Source of the DNA: Bacteroidota bacterium
Lineage (GTDB): Bacteria > Bacteroidota > Bacteroidia > AKYH767-A > OLB10
NCBI GenBank assembly: GCA_023251535.1
Contig: JAHEYP010000022.1
Location: 1-62,776 of the forward strand
Length of the DNA stretch: 62,776 nucleotides
Reading direction: 5' to 3'
Of this stretch, positions 1 through 8,509 are shown piece by piece; position 1 is the stretch's first letter; each line of letters begins with the position of its first letter. The position numbers and the translations under genes were made by a program. The notes under the pieces are model-generated. The model had not been told where the DNA came from and searched no databases. It saw only the letters and a program-made list of their open reading frames with translations.

Positions 1-54
1 AATAATAAAATCTTTTATTGTTGAATAAAGCCTCCTACTTAGAGGAAAAAATCG

Positions 55-136
55 GCGTAAATCTGTTGAATCTGCACAATCTGCGGCCAGTCAAGAAGCG
101 CGCCAGCCCATCCAAAATTCAAAATTCAAAATCCGT
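55..136. repeat. dispersed intergenic repeat, copy 1
   Basis: A stretch beginning GCGTAAATCT and containing ATCTGCGGCC recurs with scattered differences at 2821-2879. It is followed at about 111-136 by an A-rich string (ATCCAAAATTCAAAATTC and on) that recurs almost identically at 36098-36122. Neither part codes for anything. It lies just upstream of the aconitase promoter. Origin unknown. Confidence 0.6.
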
Positions 137-146
137 AATTATTTTG

Positions 147-154
147 TATCTTTG
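147..154 (+). promoter_or_regulatory. Bacteroidota -7 promoter element for aconitase
   Basis: TATCTTTG matches the TAnnTTTG consensus of the Bacteroidota primary sigma factor. It lies about 60 nt before the ATG at 215 and covers the TTG codon at 152, which argues against that upstream start. No clear -33 TTTG is present. Confidence 0.65.
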
Positions 155-214
155 CGCCACTTTTTATATTCTGAAAAGCATCATAAAATAACTCATACAA
201 AAAGCAACATCATA

Positions 215-2479
215 ATGGTATTCGACCTCGACATGATCAAGCAGTTTTACGGTAGCCTTCCTGCTAAAGTGGAAGCAGCACGTAAGCTGATGGGCCGTCC
301 TCTGACCCTGACAGAAAAAATCCTTTATTCTCACCTTTCGGGCTCAACGCCTTCTGCTCCTTACGAGCGAGGGAATTCATACGTTGATTTTAATCCTGAT
401 CGTGTTGCAATGCAGGATGCAACGGCTCAAATGGCTTTGTTGCAGTTTATGCAGGCTGGTCGTCCTAAAGTTGCGGTTCCTAGTACTGTTCATTGTGATC
501 ACTTAATCATGGCTAAAACTGGATCTTCTGAAGATCTTGCTTTTGCAGTGAAAGAGAGTGAAGAAGTTTATAATTTCCTTGCTTCGGTATCGAATAAATA
601 TGGTATCGGATTCTGGAAGCCAGGTGCAGGTATCATTCACCAAGTAGTTCTTGAGAACTATGCTTTCCCGGGTGGAATGATGATCGGTACCGATAGTCAC
701 ACGGTAAATGCCGGCGGACTAGGAATGGTAGCTATCGGAGTAGGTGGTGCAGATGCTTGTGATGTGATGGCAGGACTTCCTTGGGAGCTAAAATGGCCGA
801 AATTGATCGGTGTTAAGTTGACAGGAAAATTAAGCGGATGGGCTGCTCCTAAAGATGTAATCTTGAAAGTGGCAGGTATTCTTACCGTAAAAGGCGGAAC
901 TGGTGCTATCGTTGAGTATTTCGGCGAAGGTGCTATCTCTATGAGCTGTACAGGTAAAGGAACTATCTGTAATATGGGTGCTGAAATCGGAGCTACTACA
1001 TCTACTTTCGGATACGATGATAGCATGGAGCGTTACTTACGCGCTACTGGTCGTTCAGAGGTGGCTGATTTAGCAAACGGAATCCGTGAGCATTTAACAG
1101 GTGATTCAGAAGTATATGCTAACCCTGGAAAATATTTTGATGAAGTAATTGAAATTAACTTAGACGAGTTAGAACCATATATCAACGGACCATTCTCTCC
1201 GGATTTAGCTACGCCGATCAGCAAAATGAAGGAAACGGCTGCTGCTAACGGTTGGCCAATGCGTGTTGAAGTAGGTTTGATCGGTTCTTGTACGAACTCT
1301 TCTTACGAAGATATTAGTCGCGCTGCTAACCTTGCTCAACAAGCTGTAGATAAGAAAATCACTCCTAAAGCTGAGTTTACTATCACCCCAGGATCTGAGT
1401 TAGTACGTTACACTATCGATCGCGACGGATTTATCAATACGTTTGAAAAAATCGGAGCGAAAGTATTCTCTAACGCTTGTGGACCATGTATCGGAATGTG
1501 GGCTCGTGTAGGTGCTGAGAAACAAGAAAAAAATACCATCATCCACTCCTTCAACCGTAACTTTAAAGCTCGTCAAGATAGCAATCCGAATACTTTTGCA
1601 TTCGTGGCATCGCCTGAAATTACAACAGCTTTAGCGCTTGCCGGCGACTTAGGATTTAATCCTTTAACCGACACTTTAACGAATGCTGATGGAGTGCAAG
1701 TGAAATTGGATGTCCCTAACGGTGACGAATTACCGACAAAAGGATTTGCTGTTGAAGATGCAGGATATCAAGCACCTGCTGTTGATGGATCAGGAGTGAA
1801 AATCAATGTTAATCCTGATAGCGATCGTCTTCAGTTATTAGATCCATTTGCTGCATGGAATGGCGCTGACTTAAACGGATTACGTTTGTTAATCAAAGCA
1901 AAAGGTAAGTGTACAACAGATCATATTTCTCCTGCAGGAAAATGGTTAAAATTCCGTGGACACTTAGACAACATCAGTAACAATATGCTTACAGGTGCAA
2001 CTAACTTCTTCAACGAAAAATCAAACAGCGTGAAGAATGGTATCACAGGTGAATATGGTGAAGTTCCTGCCGTTCAACGTGCTTACAAAGCTGCCGGAGT
2101 AGGGTCGTTAGTAGTAGGTGATGAAAACTACGGAGAAGGATCAAGCCGCGAGCATGCAGCTATGGAACCACGTTTCTTAGGCGTACGTGCAGTATTGGTA
2201 AAATCATTCGCTCGTATACACGAAACGAACTTAAAGAAACAAGGTATGTTAGCATTAACATTTGCTAATCCTGCCGATTACGATAAAATTCGTGAAGACG
2301 ATATGATTGATATTATCGGATTAACAACATTCGCTCCTGAAAAACCACTTACTATGGTGTTAAATCATGCCGATGGTTCATCAGATACAATCAGCGTAAA
2401 TCACACATACAACGAAAATCAAATCGAGTGGTTCAAAGCAGGTGGTGCACTTAACATCATCCGCTCTCAAATCGCTTAA
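215..2479 (+). CDS. acn: aconitate hydratase (mitochondrial-type)
   Basis: Converts citrate to isocitrate through cis-aconitate in the TCA cycle; cytoplasmic [4Fe-4S] enzyme. The 754-residue product has the aconitase N-terminal fold and a C-terminal swivel domain ([18 protein letters not shown] region). The cluster ligands are visible: C359 in GSCTNSS, and C422 and C425 in [10 protein letters not shown]. The reading frame stays open back to a TTG at 152, but the promoter element covers that codon, so ATG 215 ([13 protein letters not shown]) is chosen. Transcribed alone, with a strong terminator just after the stop. Length is normal for the mitochondrial/Bacteroidota type, which is shorter than AcnA of E. 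coli. Confidence 0.96.
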   Translation: MVFDLDMIKQFYGSLPAKVEAARKLMGRPLTLTEKILYSHLSGSTPSAPYERGNSYVDFNPDRVAMQDATAQMALLQFMQAGRPKVAVPSTVHCDHLIMAKTGSSEDLAFAVKESEEVYNFLASVSNKYGIGFWKPGAGIIHQVVLENYAFPGGMMIGTDSHTVNAGGLGMVAIGVGGADACDVMAGLPWELKWPKLIGVKLTGKLSGWAAPKDVILKVAGILTVKGGTGAIVEYFGEGAISMSCTGKGTICNMGAEIGATTSTFGYDDSMERYLRATGRSEVADLANGIREHLTGDSEVYANPGKYFDEVIEINLDELEPYINGPFSPDLATPISKMKETAAANGWPMRVEVGLIGSCTNSSYEDISRAANLAQQAVDKKITPKAEFTITPGSELVRYTIDRDGFINTFEKIGAKVFSNACGPCIGMWARVGAEKQEKNTIIHSFNRNFKARQDSNPNTFAFVASPEITTALALAGDLGFNPLTDTLTNADGVQVKLDVPNGDELPTKGFAVEDAGYQAPAVDGSGVKINVNPDSDRLQLLDPFAAWNGADLNGLRLLIKAKGKCTTDHISPAGKWLKFRGHLDNISNNMLTGATNFFNEKSNSVKNGITGEYGEVPAVQRAYKAAGVGSLVVGDENYGEGSSREHAAMEPRFLGVRAVLVKSFARIHETNLKKQGMLALTFANPADYDKIREDDMIDIIGLTTFAPEKPLTMVLNHADGSSDTISVNHTYNENQIEWFKAGGALNIIRSQIA

Positions 2480-2500
2480 TTTCCTCTTTCAAATCATTTC

Positions 2501-2531
2501 AAGAGAGACGTGCAAACGTCTCTCTTTTTTT
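2501..2531 (+). terminator. rho-independent terminator of aconitase gene
   Basis: Perfect stem GAGAGACGT / ACGTCTCTC with a GCAA loop, followed by seven T residues, 22 nt after the aconitase stop codon. Confidence 0.9.
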
Positions 2532-2982
2532 ATGTGCTATTCCGCATGTTTATGGATAAATCTCATGAAGTAGAGTCAATATAATTCCCGTTACAAAACA
2601 AATCCCGCACGACACACTTCATGGTTTGTTTCAAGGCTGCTTCGCAATTTTAATAAATCCTCTTAAATCCATTTCAAATCCTTTCATCCGTGTTCCCCTC
2701 GCCGAATGGCGAATCCAAAATCCAAAATTCAAAATCCTTTCATCCGTTTTCCTTGCCGTTAGGCAAAATCGTCGTAGACGATAACATAATAAATCCATCG
2801 TCATCGACGATAATATACCAGCGTAAATCTTTAAAATCAGCGTCATCTGCGGCCCATCAAGCAATGCGTCAGCCAATCCTCTTAAATCCAATTCAAATCC
2901 TTTCATCCGTGTTCCCCTCGCCGAATGGCGACCTTCGAAATCCAAAATTATTATCTACTTTAGCCTCACGATATCCCCGAAA
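2532..2982. repeat. geneless spacer built from direct repeats
   Basis: A 57-nt segment at 2656-2712 is repeated at 2875-2931 with about one mismatch, and its core is partly repeated at 2731-2764. Each full copy ends in a small inverted repeat, TCGCC-GAAT-GGCGA. A second direct repeat of the type CGTCGTAGACGATAA / CGTCATCGACGATAA lies at about 2769-2784 and 2799-2813. The segment 2821-2879 is another copy of the repeat at 55-111. The short reading frames here are repeat translations with no protein character. TACTTTAG at 2956-2963 is a near match to the -7 promoter element for the next gene. Confidence 0.75.
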
Positions 2983-3699
2983 ATGAGAAGCTTAATTTCA
3001 AAATTATTATCCCTATCCGCCGTCGTTTTGTTGGTTGCTTCTTGCAAGAAAAACGATGATAAGCCGAATCCAACTATCGGGTTTACTTACTCAGGCACTA
3101 TTTCTTCTCCCAACGATACCCTCAACTTCACGGCATTAACAAAGGACGCTAATTCAGTATCATGGAATTTCGGTGATGGCACTACTGCGTCTGGATTCAC
3201 CGTTTCGCATGTATTTAGTGGCTATGGGTGTTATTCTGTTTCGGCTACTGCCGTAAACGATGATGGCTCTACTACGGCAACGAAAGAAGTTCCGTTTACG
3301 ATGTTTCGAAAGGTAATTGTGAAGAGTGTAGAGGTGATACAAACTCCTCCTTTTGCATACGGTGGTGTTTCATGGGATCCGAACGATGATCCCGATCTGA
3401 ATTTGAAAATCGTTTTGCCTGATGATACCGTTTATACTTCGGGTATTACTATCTCTAATTCGACGACGGGATTGTTTACTTTAAGTCCACAGCCAGTGAC
3501 ATACGGTTTAGGAGATAAAATGTCGTTCGAGATTTATGATAAAGACTTAGGCAGTAATCCCGAAGTATATTTAATGGGGTATGCTAATTTCAGTCTTTGT
3601 CCCCCAATACCTAATTCAGGATTATTCTCTTATAACGATTCCACGAACTTACAGAATGGATCATTGCGCTTGAAAGTGAAATATACTTGGTCGCAATAG
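2983..3699 (+). CDS. PKD-domain lipoprotein
   Basis: A 238-residue exported protein of unknown specific role. The N terminus is a lipoprotein signal with hydrophobic core and lipobox ending in Cys21 (LLVASC), followed by Lys/Asn/Asp-rich residues, so it is probably anchored to the outer membrane. Residues about 35-105 form a PKD-type beta-sandwich (SWNFGDGTTASG followed by VSHVFSGYGCYSVSATA). The C-terminal half (about 110-238) is beta-rich and begins with a segment resembling calcium-binding domains (WDPNDDPDLNLKI), not assigned. Stands alone between repeat spacer and transporter gene. PKD domains usually mediate protein-protein or glycan contacts; any ligand is unknown. Confidence 0.8.
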   Translation: MRSLISKLLSLSAVVLLVASCKKNDDKPNPTIGFTYSGTISSPNDTLNFTALTKDANSVSWNFGDGTTASGFTVSHVFSGYGCYSVSATAVNDDGSTTATKEVPFTMFRKVIVKSVEVIQTPPFAYGGVSWDPNDDPDLNLKIVLPDDTVYTSGITISNSTTGLFTLSPQPVTYGLGDKMSFEIYDKDLGSNPEVYLMGYANFSLCPPIPNSGLFSYNDSTNLQNGSLRLKVKYTWSQ

Positions 3700-3741
3700 A
3701 CCTTTTTTCTGAAGGATTAAACGTTTGCTAAAAAAAATAGA

Positions 3742-5076
3742 ATGGAATCAGCTACTGTTACAGCAGATAAAAAAATAGTACGAGCATGGACCTACTACGA
3801 TTGGGCTAACTCAGCATATTCACTCGTAATTACGAGTGCGTTGTTTCCAATTTATTTCAATGCAGTTACCACAACAGCAACGTCGAAAGAAGTTGCTTTC
3901 ATGGGACGAGTATTCAATAGCGATTCATTACAGACTTATTCTATTTCAGTTGCGTTTTTAATTATTGCTTTATTGTCGCCCTTGCTTTCATCGATGGCCG
4001 ATTATAGCGGAAAGAAAAAGAAATTCATGTTCTTCTTTAGTACGCTTGGGGCAATATCATGCTCTGCATTGTATTTTTTTACCGACATAAGCACCTTGTG
4101 GATAGGAGTAGCGGGATCGATGTTAGCAGCATTGGGATATGCCGGAAGTATTGTGTTTTATAATGCCTTTCTTCCCGAAATTGCAGCACCAGCCGATCAA
4201 GATAAAATATCAGCCAAAGGATTTGCAATGGGCTATATTGGAAGTTCTCTACTGTTGATCTTTTGTTTAACCATGGTGTTATTTCCCTCATGGTACGGAA
4301 ATATTTCCGGGGGATTCGCAACACGTCTATCGTTTTTGTTAGTAGGAGTTTGGTGGTTCGGATTTGCGCAAATTACGTTTAACCGATTGCCAGAGACCCC
4401 AACCAATAATAAACGCGACGCAAGTATCATTACCAAAGGATATCAGGAGTTACGAATTGTTTGGGCGGAATTAGCAGATACACCACGCTTGAAAAGATTC
4501 TTAGGCTCATTCTTTTTCTACAATATGGGAACGCAAACAGTGATGTATGTAGCAACACTATTTGGAACAAGCGAGCTAAAACTCGATTCATCTATCCTCA
4601 TCGCCATTATTCTCATTATTCAATTTGTAGCAATAGCGGGAGCGTATTTGTTTAGCGGATTATCTAAAAAATTAGGCAATGTAAAAGCACTATTGATCGC
4701 TATTTTTGTGTGGATACTCATTTGCATTGCGGCTTATTTCTGCGATAAGAAATACGGATTCGACGAACAAACTTATTTTATTACGCTGGCAGCGGTGGTA
4801 GGAATGGTGATGGGAGGGATTCAGTCATTATCGCGATCAACCTATTCGAAGTTATTACCACCGACTAAAGATCACGCATCATACTTCAGTTTTTATGATG
4901 TTTGCGATAAGATTGGAACCGTAGTAGGAACCTTCATTTTCGGGTATATCAATGAATTAACGGGAAGTATGAGAAATTCTATCGTAGTTTTGACGATATT
5001 CTTCCTAATCGGTATAATTTTGCTGATCAGAGTAACATTAAAGCCCGATCCTGAATTGGCGGGGGCGAAAGCATAA
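3742..5076 (+). CDS. MFS transporter, UMF1/Atg22-like
   Basis: Integral inner-membrane transporter of 444 residues with about 12 predicted hydrophobic segments. The N-terminal signature WTYYDWANSAYSLVI is the hallmark of the UMF1 family, relatives of yeast vacuolar amino-acid effluxer Atg22. After TM2 the motif MADYSGKKKKFM fits the MFS loop 2-3 signature. A second half begins near residue 240 (RLKRFLGSFFFYNMGTQTV). Family function suggests efflux of amino acids or other small solutes, but the bacterial members have no firm substrate. The following LutA-like gene starts 21 nt downstream on the same strand, so the two may be co-transcribed. Confidence 0.9.
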   Translation: MESATVTADKKIVRAWTYYDWANSAYSLVITSALFPIYFNAVTTTATSKEVAFMGRVFNSDSLQTYSISVAFLIIALLSPLLSSMADYSGKKKKFMFFFSTLGAISCSALYFFTDISTLWIGVAGSMLAALGYAGSIVFYNAFLPEIAAPADQDKISAKGFAMGYIGSSLLLIFCLTMVLFPSWYGNISGGFATRLSFLLVGVWWFGFAQITFNRLPETPTNNKRDASIITKGYQELRIVWAELADTPRLKRFLGSFFFYNMGTQTVMYVATLFGTSELKLDSSILIAIILIIQFVAIAGAYLFSGLSKKLGNVKALLIAIFVWILICIAAYFCDKKYGFDEQTYFITLAAVVGMVMGGIQSLSRSTYSKLLPPTKDHASYFSFYDVCDKIGTVVGTFIFGYINELTGSMRNSIVVLTIFFLIGIILLIRVTLKPDPELAGAKA

Positions 5077-5097
5077 TCAGTTTAAAAAAGAAGTCAA

Positions 5098-5820
5098 TTG
5101 ATAGTAGATATATTTATTCCTTGCCAGATCGATCAGTTTCATCCATCAACTGCTCATAGCATGATTAAAGTGCTGGAGCGTTTGAGCTGCGGTGTGAATT
5201 ATAATATCGAACAAACATGCTGCGGAAAAGCTGCTTTTGAAGATGGCTATTGGGATCATACCAAAGAAGTAGGCGAGAAGCTTATTAAGGAGTTTCAGAA
5301 CGAACGATATGTGGTTTGTCCCGGGGCTTCATGCACTGCAACCATTAAATGCCAATACCCTTCTATTTTCCATAATTCGTCGATGCATAACGAATACAAG
5401 TTATTGCAGAAACACATGTATGAGTTTTCCGATTTCTTAGTGAATGTGATGCATGCTTCGGATATAGGTGCCCGTTATGAAGCGAAAGCAGTTTTTATGG
5501 ATGCTTGCAAAGCCGTTCATGAATTGGGAATTAAAGAAGCTCCGAGAGTGTTGCTTTCGAAAGTACGCGGACTAGAAATAGTTGAAGTGCAAGGCGGATT
5601 ACCATGCTGTGGCATTAGCGGCGGACTAGAACGCAAGAATGAAGAATTAGCAGTTCAAATGGGTATGCAACTTTTGAAATCTGTAATGGATGCAGGAGCC
5701 TCTGTCATCATCTCTACCGATATCGAATGCCTTCTTCACCTCGACGGAATCATCAAAAAACAAAAACTACCTCTCAAAGTGGAACATATTGCCGATGTGT
5801 TGGCGAGTGGGTGGGAGTAG
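5098..5820 (+). CDS. LutA/YkgE-type (Fe-S)-binding protein
   Basis: A 240-residue protein with two CCG (cysteine-rich) domains, as in the LutA subunit of the L-lactate oxidation complex and in heterodisulfide reductase/glycolate oxidase subunits. Domain one shows C10 in IPCQIDQF, a TCCGKAAF motif and CPGASC; domain two shows DACKAVHELGI, GGLPCCGISGG and DIECLLHL. The start is the TTG at 5098, because family members begin directly with this beta strand (VxxFIPC) and no ATG precedes it. LutB and LutC, the usual partners, are not nearby, so the electron partner is unknown; lactate use is possible but not shown. Follows the MFS gene closely. Confidence 0.85.
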   Translation: MIVDIFIPCQIDQFHPSTAHSMIKVLERLSCGVNYNIEQTCCGKAAFEDGYWDHTKEVGEKLIKEFQNERYVVCPGASCTATIKCQYPSIFHNSSMHNEYKLLQKHMYEFSDFLVNVMHASDIGARYEAKAVFMDACKAVHELGIKEAPRVLLSKVRGLEIVEVQGGLPCCGISGGLERKNEELAVQMGMQLLKSVMDAGASVIISTDIECLLHLDGIIKKQKLPLKVEHIADVLASGWE

Positions 5821-5841
5821 GCTGACGCCGTTTATGGCTTG

Positions 5842-5875
5842 CCATGAAGTGAGCTTTTTCAGCTCTACTTTACGG
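5842..5875. repeat. 34-nt hairpin module, dispersed copy
   Basis: Arms CCATGAAGT / ACTTTACGG (8 of 9 pairs counting one G:T) around GAGCTTTTTCAGCTCT, a variant of the core that itself forms GAGCT/AGCTC. Confidence 0.75.
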
Positions 5876-6111
5876 TTTACGGTTTCGCGATGCGGATTGC
5901 GAGATCATTTTTGAATAGAAATAAGGGTGAGGTAAGAATTTTGGTTTGGATGGGGAGATGGAAAATAGTTCTTGGTTCCTAGTTCATGGTTCGCGAAGCG
6001 AGTAGCGAGATGTTTATCGTATAGAGTTGAGGGTGGAGGGGGAAATTGCTCTAAGTTCGAGGTCTGCCGTGACTTGTGCTTTTCGCATAACGTCATCGGT
6101 TCTTGGCTTGT

Positions 6112-6160
6112 CCTGACAGTTATCGTCAGGACAGTGTGCTATTTCAGCTCTACTGCATGG
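6112..6160. repeat. hairpin module joined to TCCTGAC inverted repeat, inverted copy
   Basis: TCCTGAC-AGTTATC-GTCAGGA, then GTGCTATTTCAGCTCT core and right arm ACTGCATGG. It is the inverse of the joint at 18542-18591; here the outer stem is not paired. Confidence 0.75.
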
Positions 6161-6600
6161 TTCGCGAAGCGTGTAGCGAAATCTTCATATGAAACGTGGT
6201 CATCGAGCGGAGTCGAGATGGAAATGCCCCTCTCGCCAAAATCTACTTCCTTCCAAAAATCTCTTTGCAGTTATAAGATATCTATGTTTTCTATGGTTTT
6301 CGTGCGGCAGTTGTCGAGTTGGTCATCGAGCGGAGTCGAAATGGAGTCGAGATGGAGCTGACGCCGTTTACGGTTTACAGTTTCGCAATGCGAGTAGCGA
6401 AATCCTAATAAGATTCGTGGTCATCGAGCTGGTCTTTGAGCGGAGTCGAAATAAGCCGAGACATGTTTATTGAGCTTGTCGAAATACAATTATAGAGCAG
6501 TGCCGAAATGGAGGCAAGATACACGAACTACTCTCCATTATTTTCGTCGTACGTTCTGTTTTTATTTTCAGGTAGTAATTTATTATATTAGCTACGAATT

Positions 6601-7455
6601 ATGGAGCATGTCTTTACAAATAAGGATGGTTTAGGGGAAATCAGATTAATAGAGCCGAAAATCGATTTCGAACAAAATTATTTCGACCAACAAGACGGGT
6701 TTACTTTTCATACCATTGCTTGGAATAGAGGTGAAAGACAAATTGTAACTATTGATGAAGTTCAATATTTTATTGAAGCTAATACCATTTTGCCTCTTAT
6801 GCTTAACCAGTCTTTTCGATTTGATAATCCCGATAGTATAATAGCTTGGCAATTTAATAGAGAATTTTATTGTATCGCAAATCATGATGCAGAAGTTGGC
6901 TGTGTTGGATTTATCTTCTTTGGTCCGTCCCCAACAATGTTCGTTACGTTAGACGATGAACAACAACTTAAAATGAAAGGGATTTATGATTTGTTTATTG
7001 AAGAGTTTAATTCCGATGAAGATATCAAAGGCGAAATGCTAAGGATGTTGCTAGTAAGATTAATAATCAATATTACTCGATTGGCAAAAAAGCAGTATTT
7101 GGGCACTCAGGAGGTTGTTGAAGAGAAGTTTAATTTAATAAGGCAATTTAATCTCTTAGTTGAGGTGCATTTTAGAAAGGAGCACCAAATAAATTTTTAT
7201 GCCGATCTTTTGCATAAATCTTCTAAGACTATTTCAAATTACTTTTCATTGTATAGCAATAAAACTCCACTTCAAGTAATTCAAGAGAGAATAATTGCTG
7301 AAGCTAAACGATTGTTTTATTATACTGATAAGTCTGTTAAAGAAATTTCAGATGAGTTGGGTTTTGAAGATGCAGCGCATTTTAGTAAGTTTTTTAAAAA
7401 ATGCACCAAACTCAGTCCTACAGAGCTTAAAAAGGTAGGGCAATTGCCAAATTAG
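6601..7455 (+). CDS. AraC-family transcriptional regulator
   Basis: A 284-residue cytoplasmic DNA-binding protein. The N-terminal half (about 1-110) is a cupin-like sensory region (FHTIAWNRGERQIVTIDEVQY, then a segment around ILPLMLNQSFRF). The C-terminal AraC/XylS domain occupies about 180-280 with two helix-turn-helix units, the second marked by SVKEISDELGFEDAAHFSKFFKK and followed by SPTEL. A possible -7 element TATATTAG lies only 9 nt before the ATG. A terminator follows at 7494-7519. It is a natural candidate regulator for the YHS/DoxX/outer-membrane genes just downstream. It begins the AT-rich block. Confidence 0.9.
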   Translation: MEHVFTNKDGLGEIRLIEPKIDFEQNYFDQQDGFTFHTIAWNRGERQIVTIDEVQYFIEANTILPLMLNQSFRFDNPDSIIAWQFNREFYCIANHDAEVGCVGFIFFGPSPTMFVTLDDEQQLKMKGIYDLFIEEFNSDEDIKGEMLRMLLVRLIINITRLAKKQYLGTQEVVEEKFNLIRQFNLLVEVHFRKEHQINFYADLLHKSSKTISNYFSLYSNKTPLQVIQERIIAEAKRLFYYTDKSVKEISDELGFEDAAHFSKFFKKCTKLSPTELKKVGQLPN

Positions 7456-7493
7456 GGAATTATATACAGTCTTTCGGGAACATTGTCTATTTT

Positions 7494-7519
7494 ATGCCAT
7501 CAGTTTTGATGGCATTTTT
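7494..7519 (+). terminator. rho-independent terminator after AraC gene
   Basis: Stem ATGCCATCA / TGATGGCAT with a GTTT loop, followed by a T run. It overlaps the most upstream ATG of the frame leading into the next gene, which supports starting that gene at 7638. Confidence 0.75.
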
Positions 7520-7637
7520 GTATTGTCAAAATTATGCATATCAGCTTATTAGGTTATTGGCTAATAAAAATTTACCTAATCGTGTAAGGATTTGCATTTT
7601 AACTCGACTAATTATTCGTAACCCAAAAAATAGAAAA

Positions 7638-8099
7638 ATGAAACACCTGATTTTAGTATTTGTACTAACAATAGTTGGACTAAATCTCTCACATGCCCAA
7701 TCAGCATTAAGAACAAAACACTTTAATATTGAAAATGGTCTTGCTATTCAAGGCTATGATCCTATTGCTTATTTTTTATCAAATAAGGCTATTAAAGGGA
7801 GTAAAGGATTTGCAGTAAGTGCTGAAGGTGTTACCTATTATTTTTCTTCTCAAAAAAATAAGGAGCTATTCTTAAAAGATCCTAAGAAATATGAACCTCA
7901 ATATGGTGGTTGGTGTGCTTATGCTATGGGAGCAGCAAATGAAAAAGTGGAGATTGATCCCGAAACATTCAAAATTGTTGATGGAAAGTTGTATTTGTTT
8001 TATCATACTTGGTTGAATAATACATTGCTAAAGTGGAATCAAGACGAAAAAAGACTTAAAAGTCAAGCTGATAAAAATTGGAGTGTGATTTATAAATAA
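7638..8099 (+). CDS. secreted YHS-domain protein
   Basis: A 153-residue exported protein. ATG 7638 gives a normal signal peptide (MKHLILVFVLTIVGLNLSHAQ, cleavage probably after the Ala in HAQ); the frame is open to 7494 but that stretch includes a terminator hairpin. After the signal peptide come IQGYDPIAYFL and a YHS-like core (YYFSSQKNKELFLKDPKKYEPQ, then GGWCAYAMG). YHS domains in related proteins bind metal ions, often copper or heavy metals, and the Cys in GGWCAYA could contribute; this is inference. Lies 14 nt upstream of the DoxX gene in a probable three-gene operon. Confidence 0.82.
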   Translation: MKHLILVFVLTIVGLNLSHAQSALRTKHFNIENGLAIQGYDPIAYFLSNKAIKGSKGFAVSAEGVTYYFSSQKNKELFLKDPKKYEPQYGGWCAYAMGAANEKVEIDPETFKIVDGKLYLFYHTWLNNTLLKWNQDEKRLKSQADKNWSVIYK

Positions 8100-8113
8100 A
8101 AAAGAACTTTATC

Positions 8114-8509
8114 ATGAAAAAAATTATTTCAATTGTATTAAGAGTAGTTGCATCAGTTATTCTTTTGCAAACTCTATACTTCAAATTTACTGGACATCCT
8201 GAATCAGTAGAGTTGTTTACTAAACTTGGTGTGGAGCCTTGGGGACGAATATTGACTGGTGTTATTGAATTAATTAGTGGAGTGTTATTGCTGCTTCCTT
8301 CAACCGTATTTATTGGTGCGTTTCTCGGAATTGGACTAATGTCTGGTGCTATCGTTTCGCATTTAACAGTTATCGGTATTGAGTCGAAGGGCGATGGCGG
8401 ACAATTGTTTGGCTTAGCAATTATTGTTTTTGTTTTATGCTTATCATTAGCTATAATGTATAAAAAACAAGGCGAGGAATTATTGAAAAAAATTATTCGT
8501 AAGAAATAA
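8114..8509 (+). CDS. DoxX-family membrane protein
   Basis: A 131-residue inner-membrane protein with four hydrophobic segments. The pattern LQTLYFKFTGHPES, then EPWGRILTGVIELISGVLLLLP, matches the DoxX/DoxD-like family, in which Bacteroidota members are common but poorly characterised; links to thiosulfate oxidation, redox stress or quinone reduction have been reported for relatives. The C terminus is a short Lys-rich tail. The stop codon overlaps the start of the next gene by one base (TAATG), so translation is probably coupled. Middle gene of the YHS-DoxX-outer-membrane set. Confidence 0.88.
   Translation: MKKIISIVLRVVASVILLQTLYFKFTGHPESVELFTKLGVEPWGRILTGVIELISGVLLLLPSTVFIGAFLGIGLMSGAIVSHLTVIGIESKGDGGQLFGLAIIVFVLCLSLAIMYKKQGEELLKKIIRKK

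Larger units (their letters stand above)
5821..6600. repeat. 780-bp geneless mosaic of short repeat modules
   Basis: No credible gene. The stretch is assembled from recurring modules: GCTGACGCCGTTTA at 5821 and 6358; TACGGTTTAC(G/A)GTTTCGC at 5871 and 6369; TTCGCGAAGCG followed by (a/t)GTAGCGA at about 5990 and 6161; TCATCGAGCGGAGTCGA at 6200, 6323 and, in altered form, 6421; TTGAGCTTGTCGAAAT near 6470; and two copies of the 34-nt hairpin module at 5842-5875 and 6127-6160. The second lies against a TCCTGAC/GTCAGGA inverted repeat. The same modules appear at 18504-18710 and 61620-61760. TATATTAG at 6584-6591 is a possible -7 element for the AraC gene. Confidence 0.8.

Noticed and set aside
152..214. 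In-frame upstream extension of aconitase from a TTG codon
   Set aside because: The TTG lies inside the promoter element TATCTTTG; the conserved N terminus starts at ATG 215.
5972..6473. Small frames inside the repeat mosaic
   Set aside because: They consist of translated repeat modules, overlap each other in different frames and have no protein family character.
7494..7637. Upstream extension of the YHS protein
   Set aside because: The extension begins in a terminator hairpin and lacks the signal peptide at the start; ATG 7638 gives a standard one.
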